A stretch of 64,000 nt of DNA from the NCBI RefSeq assembly GCF_900177715.1, contig NZ_FXWG01000003.1, positions 620,001 to 684,000 of the forward strand. Direction: 5' to 3'. A program made the position numbers and the translations under genes. A model generated the notes under the pieces. It was not told where the DNA came from. It was given only the letters and a program-made list of their open reading frames with translations, and made no database searches. Below are positions 57,318 to 64,000 of this stretch, in pieces (position 1 is the first letter of the stretch; each line of letters opens with the position of its first letter). This DNA is from Altererythrobacter xiamenensis. GTDB taxonomy: Bacteria > Pseudomonadota > Alphaproteobacteria > Sphingomonadales > Sphingomonadaceae.

Positions 57318-58973
57318 TCAGTCTGCTCCGCCGACCGAAATCACGCGCACCTGAGGCCGCTTGCCAGACCAGCGCTGCGCCGCACGGCGGGTCGCCAGCC
57401 TGGCAGCTTCCTCGATATCGTCGCGCGTTGCGCCGCGCTTCGACGCGAGTTTGCCAATCGCCTTGACGACATCCGTAGCCGCCTCGGAAAGAAACTCGGT
57501 CATGTCTTCATCAAGAGGCACGCCGATCGCTTCGATCGTTGGGCGATTGCGTTGATCGAGCACGACCATGATGAACCCGTCGCGAGACAGCCTGCGCCGC
57601 ATGGTGATGGCCTCGCCATCGGCAGGCGCGATAATGTCGCCATCGAGCACGAGCCGCCCCGCCCGAACCTCTGCAACCTTGCCTGGCTCCCCGGGGGCGA
57701 GGCGCACAATGTCGCCATTGGATTGCGTCACCGCATGATCGATACCATTGCTTTTCCCGACGCGGGCCTGCTCGAGCATGTGTCGCATTTCGCCATGCAC
57801 GGGGACGAGGATGTCCGGACGGAGCCAGCTATACAGCGCCTCGAGCTCCGGCCGGCCGGGATGACCCGACACGTGGATGAAGCTCTGGCGGTCGGTCACC
57901 ATGGTGATGCCGCGCGCGGCGAGCTGGTTCTGCACCTTGCCAATCGACAACTCGTTGCCGGGAATCTGGCGGCTTGAGAAGAGCACGACGTCACCTCTGA
58001 CAAGTTCGATCGGATGGCTGTTATCGGCAATACGAGCGAGCGCAGCACGTGGCTCCCCTTGCCCGCCTGTCGCAAGGATCAGGACTTCTCCGCGCGGCAG
58101 CCCCATCGCGGTGTCGAAATCGACCGTTTCGGGGAAATCCTGCAAATAGCCATTGTCCTGCGCCACTGCGATGATGCGATCGAGCGAACGCCCTGCAACA
58201 CAAAGCTGGCGGCCGGTTTCGCGCGCCACTTCGCCCAGCGTCTGCAGCCGTGCGACATTGGAGGCGAAAGTGGTGACCAGCACCCGCTTGCCGGCATGTT
58301 TCGCTACTTCTTCCATCAATCCGCGATGGACCGCACCTTCCGAACCGCTTGGCTCGGGGTTGAAGACATTGGTGCTATCGCAAACCAGCGCCAGCACGCC
58401 TTCGTCCCCAATCGCGGTCAATTCTTCTTCAGTAGTGGGCTCACCGATGATCGGCTCTTCATCGAGCTTCCAGTCGCCGGTGTGAAAAACCCGCCCGTAT
58501 GGCGTCTCGATCAGCAGGGCATTGCCCTCGGCAATCGAGTGCGCCAGCGGAATGTAGGTCACGTTGAAATGACCAATGTCGAAGCTGCCGTGATCCTCCT
58601 CGATCACATTGACCTCCACCTCGTCGGCGAGACCTGCCTCTTCCAGCTTGCGTATGACGAGGTCGGCCGTGAACGGGGTCGCGTATAGCGGCACGCCGAG
58701 TTCGCCCGCGAAATAGGGGACGGCCCCGATGTGGTCCTCATGCGCGTGGGTGAGCACGATCCCGAGCAGATCGTCCACGCGATCCTCGATGAACTCAAGG
58801 TCTGCAAAAACCAGATCGACGCCCGGATACTCATTGCCGGAAAAGGTCATGCCGAGATCGACCATCAGCCATTTCCCGTCGCAACCGTAAAGGTTGACGT
58901 TCATGCCGATTTCGCCCGATCCGCCAAGGGCAAGGAACAGCAGCTCTTTTTCGGGGGTGTAATTCTTCTTCAT
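57318..58973 (-). CDS. rnj: Ribonuclease J
   Basis: 551 aa from ATG 58973 (MKKNYTPEKEL). The metallo-beta-lactamase domain holds LTHAHEDHIGAVPYF and HTGDWKLD; the beta-CASP domain follows with the SGHPGRPELEAL segment, and a C-terminal domain ends near 551. The enzyme has 5'-exonuclease and endonuclease activity in mRNA decay and rRNA maturation. Alphaproteobacteria often carry it alongside RNase E. Fourth gene of a downstream extension of the nuo operon (nuoN, birA, coaX, rnj). Confidence 0.95.
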   Translation of the reverse strand: MKKNYTPEKELLFLALGGSGEIGMNVNLYGCDGKWLMVDLGMTFSGNEYPGVDLVFADLEFIEDRVDDLLGIVLTHAHEDHIGAVPYFAGELGVPLYATPFTADLVIRKLEEAGLADEVEVNVIEEDHGSFDIGHFNVTYIPLAHSIAEGNALLIETPYGRVFHTGDWKLDEEPIIGEPTTEEELTAIGDEGVLALVCDSTNVFNPEPSGSEGAVHRGLMEEVAKHAGKRVLVTTFASNVARLQTLGEVARETGRQLCVAGRSLDRIIAVAQDNGYLQDFPETVDFDTAMGLPRGEVLILATGGQGEPRAALARIADNSHPIELVRGDVVLFSSRQIPGNELSIGKVQNQLAARGITMVTDRQSFIHVSGHPGRPELEALYSWLRPDILVPVHGEMRHMLEQARVGKSNGIDHAVTQSNGDIVRLAPGEPGKVAEVRAGRLVLDGDIIAPADGEAITMRRRLSRDGFIMVVLDQRNRPTIEAIGVPLDEDMTEFLSEAATDVVKAIGKLASKRGATRDDIEEAARLATRRAAQRWSGKRPQVRVISVGGAD

Positions 58974-58983
58974 TCGCTGTCCG

Positions 58984-59760
58984 TTATCCGCCGACTTTCT
59001 CGGCCAGGATCGCAAGGCCCTCGATTGTCAGGTCGGCATCGACATAGTCGAAAATGTCGGTCTTCTGGTCGAAGAGGATTGCTAGCCCGCCGGTAGCAAC
59101 GACCTTTGCCGGGCGCCCGATTTCCTCTCGCATCCGGGCAATCAGTCCTTCCATCATGGCGACGTGGGCCCAGAACACACCAATCAGCATCTGATCTTCG
59201 GTATTGCGACCAATCACGCTTGTGTCGTCCGGCGCCCGGATGGCAATGCGCGGCAGCTTCGCGGTCTTGCCTACCAGTGCGTCGAGCGAGAGATTGATGC
59301 CGGGCGCGATGATGCCGCCCTTATAGGTCCCGTTGAAATCGATCGCCTCGAACTTGGTCGCAGTGCCGAAATCGACGACGATCAGGTCGCCACCGTATTT
59401 CTCATGCGCTGCGAGGATATTGAGGGCACGGTCCGCGCCCAGAGAACTGGGCTGATCGACATCGATCGCAAAGGGCCAGGCCGCATCACCCTGCCCAGCG
59501 ATGATCGGGGTCTTGCCGAAATACTTCTCCGCAAGCACAGTGAGGTTGTGATTGGCGCGCGGCACGACCGAAGCGAATATGAGCTGAGTGATATCTTCGC
59601 GCGCGACGCCTTCGATCTGCAAGAGCTGGAGCAGCCAGACCGCATATTCATCGCCCGTCCGGCGCGGATCGGTGGCAATACGCCAGCGCGCGCGTATCTC
59701 GCGACCTTCGAACAGGGCGAAGACGACATTTGTGTTTCCGACATCGGCGGCGAGCAGCAT
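58984..59760 (-). CDS. coaX: Type III pantothenate kinase
   Basis: 258 aa ASKHA-fold kinase. The phosphate-1 motif is [17 protein letters not shown]; the substrate region has GADRALNI and [14 protein letters not shown], followed by [11 protein letters not shown]. It performs the first step of coenzyme A synthesis and is not inhibited by CoA, unlike CoaA. Six bases separate it from birA. Confidence 0.95.
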   Translation of the reverse strand: MLLAADVGNTNVVFALFEGREIRARWRIATDPRRTGDEYAVWLLQLLQIEGVAREDITQLIFASVVPRANHNLTVLAEKYFGKTPIIAGQGDAAWPFAIDVDQPSSLGADRALNILAAHEKYGGDLIVVDFGTATKFEAIDFNGTYKGGIIAPGINLSLDALVGKTAKLPRIAIRAPDDTSVIGRNTEDQMLIGVFWAHVAMMEGLIARMREEIGRPAKVVATGGLAILFDQKTDIFDYVDADLTIEGLAILAEKVGG

Positions 59761-59766
59761 GGCGAC

Positions 59767-60486
59767 CTATTCCTCTGAAGCGAGCATCACGTCGCCCGCG
59801 TGGATGGCACGGACAGTGCCATCTTCCAAGCGCAGTTGAAGGTTTCCCTGGGGGTCGAGCCCGGTAAAACGTCCCTCGGCAACCGATCCATCGGGTTCGT
59901 GAACACGCAGCGGCGTGCCATCAGGCGTCGCGACGCTGCTCCAGCGACGGATCAGAGGTTCGAGCCCATAGGTGCGCCATCGTTCGAGCTCTGTCGCGAA
60001 CGCGTCAGCTAGCCGCTCGGCAAAGGTCTCGGGAGCGGGCGGAGAAGTGACATCGGCCAATGCGATAGTCGGCCGATCCGGAAGGTCCGGCTTAGCTGCG
60101 AGATTGACGCCGATACCAACGACCACTGCATCGCTCTGCGCTTCGAGCAGGATACCGCATAATTTTGCAGCATGAAGCAGGATGTCATTGGGCCATTTGA
60201 GCATCAGCTGCTGCGGATCGGGACAATAGGGCAGCAGAGCTTCGTATACCGCAAGTCCGGCCACGAGCGCCAAGGACGGTGCTGGCGGATCGCGGTCGGA
60301 CACCCGAACGACGGTCGAGCCCATGAAGTTGCCCGCACCGTCGAACCATTGGCGGCCCTGCCGCCCTCGCCCCGCAGTCTGCCGCCTGGTTACGATCCAG
60401 TCGCCTTCGCCGACATGCTCGCGATTACGCAGGAGCGCCAGCAAATCGGCGTTGGTGGAGCCGGTCTCTTCGACGAAACGGATCAA
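59767..60486 (-). CDS. birA: Biotin--protein ligase (BirA, ligase domain only)
   Basis: 239 aa from a TTG ending at 60486, which overlaps the nuoN stop by four bases (TTGA). The biotin/ATP site reads VEETGSTNADL, RRQTAGRGRQGRQW, and the catalytic KWPNDILL. The N-terminal DNA-binding domain of E. coli BirA is absent, so it should not be a repressor. The C-terminal SH3-like domain ends RAIHAGDVML. It biotinylates carboxylase carriers. Confidence 0.94.
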   Translation of the reverse strand: MIRFVEETGSTNADLLALLRNREHVGEGDWIVTRRQTAGRGRQGRQWFDGAGNFMGSTVVRVSDRDPPAPSLALVAGLAVYEALLPYCPDPQQLMLKWPNDILLHAAKLCGILLEAQSDAVVVGIGVNLAAKPDLPDRPTIALADVTSPPAPETFAERLADAFATELERWRTYGLEPLIRRWSSVATPDGTPLRVHEPDGSVAEGRFTGLDPQGNLQLRLEDGTVRAIHAGDVMLASEE

Positions 60487-61946
60487 ATCGCGAAGAACAG
60501 CGCCGAGGCGGCCTTGTCGGCAAGGTCGGTCAGCGATGGCGTCAGCAGATAGCCGAGCGGCGAAACGATGAGGACGCAGATCCCCAGCACCGCCCAATGA
60601 CCTGCACCACTCGAACCGGTGACCTTGCCCGCCGGCTCGTCGAAGAACATGACCTTCACGAACTTGATGTAATAGAATGCGCCAATCACGCTGGCCGCGA
60701 TGGCGATCGCGCCGAACGCGACGAGCCCTGCTTCGACAGCTGCCTGGAACACGACGAACTTGCTGTAGAAGCCGAGGAGCGGCGGAATACCGGCAAGGCT
60801 GAACATCAGCAGCAGCAGGCTCCACGCAATCAAGGGTTTCGTTACCGATAGCCCGCTGATGTCGGCAAAAGTTTCGTAAAGATTGCCGTCCTCGTCACGC
60901 AGCATCAGCAGCGCGACAAAGCTGCCTAGCGCCATCGCCACATAGACGAAGAGATAAACCAGCATCGAACTTGCGCCCGCTGTCGTCGCCACGGCGAGGC
61001 CCAGAAGGATGAAGCCCACATTGTTGATCGAGCTGTAAGCGAGCAGGCGCTTGAGATTTTCCTGACCGATGGCACCGAGCGCGCCGATGATGATCGAGGC
61101 AAGCGCTGCGAACAACACGATCTGCCGCCAAGCATCCGCTTGCGAGCCGAACACCTCGAGAGCGACGCGCGCCGTCAGGGCGACCGCCGCAACCTTTGGG
61201 GCGGTGGCGAAGAAGGCCGTGACCGGCGTCGGCGCGCCCTCGTAAACGTCCGGGGTCCACATATGAAACGGCACGGCAGCGATCTTGAACGCGAGGCCCG
61301 AGAGAACGAAGATCAGGCCGAACAAAGCGCCGGTCGACAGTTCGCCAACGAGTGCTGCATTCACAGCGCCGAAACTGGTCGCTCCGGTGAAGCCGTAAAG
61401 CAGGCTGATACCGTAAAGCAGAATGCCCGAAGCAAGCGCGCCCAAGACAAAATATTTGAGACCCGCTTCGGCCGACTTGCGGTCATTGCGCAGGATCGAT
61501 GCAAGCACATAGGCGGCCAGGCTGTTCAGCTCCAACCCGACGTATAGCGTCAGAAAATCGCTCGCCGAAACCATGATGCTCATGCCCAGCGTCGCGAAGA
61601 TTATGAGCACCGGGTATTCGGCCCTCATTGCATTGAGCCGAGAGAAATAGGCCGGCGCGACGATTAGACAGCCGATCGAGGCCAGATAGATCAGCGCCTT
61701 GGCGAAGGCGGCAAAGCTATCGGCGACGAAAAGCGTGCCGAATGCCGCCGCATCCGGGCCGATCAAACCATCATGCAAGGTGGGCACAAGCAGGAAGCCT
61801 GCGCCAAACAGGGCCGCGGCCGCAACGATCGCAATCGGGCGCGCAATCTTGTCGCCACCCCAGGCGGCGGCAAGGAGCAGGGCCAGACCGGAAACGGCGA
61901 GAAGGATCTCGGGCGCTATCAGCGCGAAGGAGGCTGCAAAATCCAT
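60483..61946 (-). CDS. nuoN: NADH-quinone oxidoreductase subunit N
   Basis: 487 aa antiporter-like subunit with about 14 TM helices. Conserved family segments: YVGLELNSLAAYVLAS, KYFVLGALASGILLYG, PFHMWTPDVYEGAPTPVTAF with the trans-membrane Lys in the following helix, and LLAYSSINNVGFILLG. It is the last subunit of the proton-pumping membrane arm of complex I and is followed, unusually, by biotin ligase. The start shares one base with the nuoM stop. Confidence 0.97.
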   Translation of the reverse strand: MDFAASFALIAPEILLAVSGLALLLAAAWGGDKIARPIAIVAAAALFGAGFLLVPTLHDGLIGPDAAAFGTLFVADSFAAFAKALIYLASIGCLIVAPAYFSRLNAMRAEYPVLIIFATLGMSIMVSASDFLTLYVGLELNSLAAYVLASILRNDRKSAEAGLKYFVLGALASGILLYGISLLYGFTGATSFGAVNAALVGELSTGALFGLIFVLSGLAFKIAAVPFHMWTPDVYEGAPTPVTAFFATAPKVAAVALTARVALEVFGSQADAWRQIVLFAALASIIIGALGAIGQENLKRLLAYSSINNVGFILLGLAVATTAGASSMLVYLFVYVAMALGSFVALLMLRDEDGNLYETFADISGLSVTKPLIAWSLLLLMFSLAGIPPLLGFYSKFVVFQAAVEAGLVAFGAIAIAASVIGAFYYIKFVKVMFFDEPAGKVTGSSGAGHWAVLGICVLIVSPLGYLLTPSLTDLADKAASALFFAI

Positions 61947-63493
61947 CAGTGGGCCTCCTCGCCCGCAGTCTCGTGAGCTAGTTCATTGGCGAAATGTCCA
62001 GTCGGCTCGCCCACGATGAGATTGCTGTCGTTTGCGGGTGTTGCGCGTGCGATCCGCGCATCGAGCGCAGCGATATCGGCGCGCATCGGGGCGAGGAAAC
62101 TCTCAGGGTAGACGCCCATCCAGAGAACCGCTGCGGCAAGCGGTGCCAGCATCGCCCATTCGCGCGCGTTGAGATCGGGCATGGCCGCAGCATCTGCATT
62201 CTTCTGCTCGCCAAACGCGACCCGGCGATAAAGATAGAGCATATAGCCGGCACCCAGGATGATACCGGTGGTGCAGACCAGCGTCACCAGGGTCGAGACC
62301 TGGTAGATACCGGCCAGCGCGAGGAACTCGCCGACGAAGTTGCTGGTACCCGGCAGACCGACAGCCGCCATCGTGAAGAGCATGAAGAACAGCGCGTATT
62401 TCGGCATGTTGGTGCTGAGGCCGCCGTAGCGGTCGATTTCGCGCGTGTGCAGACGGTCGTAGATAACGCCGACGCACAGGAAGAGCGCTCCCGATACCAA
62501 GCCGTGACCGAGCATCACCATCATTGCGCCCTCAAGCCCTTGCACGTTGAAGGCGAACAGGCCGACCGTCACGATCGCCATATGGGCGACCGATGAATAG
62601 GCGATCAGCTTCTTCATATCGTGCTGAACCAGCGCGACGAGCGATGTGTAAACCACAGCGATCATCGAGAGGATGAATACGAGCCAGGCGAACTGCGCGC
62701 TCGCTTCCGGGAACATCGGCAGGCTGAAGCGGATGAAGCCGTAGCCTCCGAGCTTCAACAGCACGCCCGCGAGGATTACCGAGCCTGCGGTGGGCGCCTG
62801 AACGTGGGCATCAGGCAGCCATGTGTGCACCGGCCACATCGGCATTTTCACGGCGAAGCTGGCGAAGAACGCCAGCCAGAGCCATGTCTGAGCCGCTGGC
62901 GGGAAGTCGTATTGCATCAGCGTCGGGATGTCGCTGGTGCCGGCTTCTGCCACCACCCAGAACATCGCGATCAGCATCAGCACCGATCCGAGCAGCGTGT
63001 AGAGGAAGAATTTGTAGCTTGCGTAGATGCGGTTGTCGCCGCCCCACACGCCGATGATCAGGTACATCGGGATGAGGCCGGCTTCGAAGAAGATGTAGAA
63101 CAGGAAGAGGTCCTGCGCTGCAAAGACGCCGATCATCAGCGTTTCCATGATCAGGAACGCGGCCATGTATTCGCCGACGCGGTTCTTGATCCCGTCCATG
63201 CTGGCGAGGATGCAGATCGGCATCAGGAAAACGCTGAGCATGATCAGCATCAGCGCGATGCCATCGATCCCGAGCGCATAGGAGAAGCCTGCAAAAAGCT
63301 CGGCCCGTTCGACGAATTGCCACTGCGCGCCGCCGATCTCGTAATTCGCCCACAGCAGTATGCCGAGAACGAAATTGACCAGCGTTGCCGCAAGCGCGGT
63401 CACCCGCGAGGCGCCCGCATCGAGGAAGAAGCATGCGATCCCCGCAACGAGCGGGACGAGAAGCATCAGCGAGAGGATGGGAAAGCCTTCCAT
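61946..63493 (-). CDS. nuoM: NADH-quinone oxidoreductase subunit M
   Basis: 515 aa antiporter-like subunit with 14 TM segments. Typical segments: FFEAGLIPMYLIIGVWGG, PMWPVHTWLPDAHVQAPTAGSVILAG, KKLIAYSSVAHMAIVTVG and LPGTSNFVGEFLAL. It forms one of the proton channels of complex I. Starts and ends by one-base overlaps with nuoL and nuoN, confirming nuoL-M-N order. Confidence 0.98.
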   Translation of the reverse strand: MEGFPILSLMLLVPLVAGIACFFLDAGASRVTALAATLVNFVLGILLWANYEIGGAQWQFVERAELFAGFSYALGIDGIALMLIMLSVFLMPICILASMDGIKNRVGEYMAAFLIMETLMIGVFAAQDLFLFYIFFEAGLIPMYLIIGVWGGDNRIYASYKFFLYTLLGSVLMLIAMFWVVAEAGTSDIPTLMQYDFPPAAQTWLWLAFFASFAVKMPMWPVHTWLPDAHVQAPTAGSVILAGVLLKLGGYGFIRFSLPMFPEASAQFAWLVFILSMIAVVYTSLVALVQHDMKKLIAYSSVAHMAIVTVGLFAFNVQGLEGAMMVMLGHGLVSGALFLCVGVIYDRLHTREIDRYGGLSTNMPKYALFFMLFTMAAVGLPGTSNFVGEFLALAGIYQVSTLVTLVCTTGIILGAGYMLYLYRRVAFGEQKNADAAAMPDLNAREWAMLAPLAAAVLWMGVYPESFLAPMRADIAALDARIARATPANDSNLIVGEPTGHFANELAHETAGEEAH

Positions 63494-64000
63494 CAGAAGA
63501 GGACCCAGGTAATCGCGGCGATCAGCCCGAGCAGCATGATCAGCGCATAGCTATAGAGGTATCCGGACTGCACCTTCTTCGCGCCGAGCGCACCGCGCTG
63601 TACAATCCAGGCGACGCCGTTAGGTCCGAAGCGATCGATCGTGCCGACGTCACCAAGTTTCCAGAACTGACGACCGAGCCAGAACGCAGGCTTCACGAAT
63701 ACGGCGTTGTAGAGCTCGTCGAAGTACCACTTGTTGTAGACGAAATTGTGTACGTAGCGGAACTGCTCGACGAACTTGCCGGGAATCGAGGTGTCCTTGA
63801 TGTAGGCGAGCCAGGCGCCGAACAGGCCGAGCAGCATCACGAAGAAGGCCGAGTACTTTACCCAATAGGGCACGGCATGCATCGCATGGATCAGCGGTTC
63901 GTTATAGAAGATCGACCCGTTCCAGAACTCCGGACTGTCGAGGAAGGCAGGCGCGAAAAGCTGACCTGCGACGATCGCGCCGAGCGAAAGCACTCCAAGC
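63493..64000 (-). CDS. nuoL: NADH-quinone oxidoreductase subunit L (C-terminal part; start beyond window)
   Basis: About 168 codons are visible to the right edge. They include the long lateral helix region typical of NuoL (YWVKYSAFFVMLLGLFGAWLAY, then YVHNFVYNKWYFDELYNAVFVKP) and the final TM helix (ALIMLLGLIAAITWVLF). NuoL carries the most distal proton channel. The stop shares one base with the nuoM start. Confidence 0.95.
   Translation of the reverse strand, partial: LGVLSLGAIVAGQLFAPAFLDSPEFWNGSIFYNEPLIHAMHAVPYWVKYSAFFVMLLGLFGAWLAYIKDTSIPGKFVEQFRYVHNFVYNKWYFDELYNAVFVKPAFWLGRQFWKLGDVGTIDRFGPNGVAWIVQRGALGAKKVQSGYLYSYALIMLLGLIAAITWVLF

Overview
The window reads as a contiguous, GC-rich chromosomal segment of an alphaproteobacterium, most likely Sphingomonadales and probably Erythrobacteraceae-like; this placement is inferred from gene content and order, not from a search. 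Pointers are the dusB-ntrB-ntrC / ntrY-ntrX block, a fused ispDF, a lipoyl domain on the pyruvate dehydrogenase E1 beta subunit, an alphaproteobacterial-type LexA box (GTTC-N7-GTTC), DUF1467 next to RNase J, and the order nuoL-M-N, birA, coaX, rnj. There is no insertion sequence, prophage, CRISPR array or rRNA; one tRNA gene, tRNA-Arg(CCT), is present.

Layout. 1-6561 (minus): nitrogen signalling, dusB-ntrB-ntrC followed by ntrY-ntrX (ntrX runs off the left edge). 6641-12645: ispDF, pncC, a START-like RatA/COQ10 protein, lipA, a beta carbonic anhydrase, a NYN-domain protein and a secreted 450-aa repeat protein. 12943-19863: gyrA with a TauD-like dioxygenase, a YhhN membrane protein, trmFO, an EF-hand protein and an NDUFAF6-like protein. 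20036-22304: a three-gene TadG/TadE/TadE operon. 22344-25274 (minus): ftsB-like, pdhA, pdhB. 25456-28466: an MscS channel, then a haloalkane dehalogenase translationally coupled to an MFS transporter. 28517-31491: tRNA-Arg, DUF421, DUF1178, nitrilase, glutaredoxin and a small heat-shock gene with a candidate sigma-32 promoter and ROSE-like RNA thermometer. 31847-34797 (minus): tpiA-secG-pyrG.

34991-45217 (plus) is a long run: a PpiD/SurA-like foldase, trpE, a lipoprotein, a proline iminopeptidase, trpG, trpD, trpC, moaC, moeA, lexA. Then comEC (minus), gltX and gltA (plus). 50475-57020 is the least ordinary stretch: a histidine-kinase-like protein with proline at the phospho-histidine position, an unknown helical protein, a degenerate nucleotidyltransferase/membrane protein, an Hpt-like protein with methionine at its phospho-histidine position, and, divergently, a large two-TM coiled-coil protein. 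57017-64000 (minus) returns to housekeeping: DUF1467, rnj, coaX, birA, nuoN, nuoM and the C-terminal part of nuoL.

Most of the window is core metabolism and information processing. The points most worth following are the cluster of signalling proteins lacking phospho-acceptors, the folded heat-shock leader, a structured non-coding region between hsp20 and pyrG, and a possible coupled 40-aa ORF before moaC. Coordinates were chosen by reading frame, start codon, ribosome-binding site and overlap with neighbours; functions come from visible motifs and recognised families.
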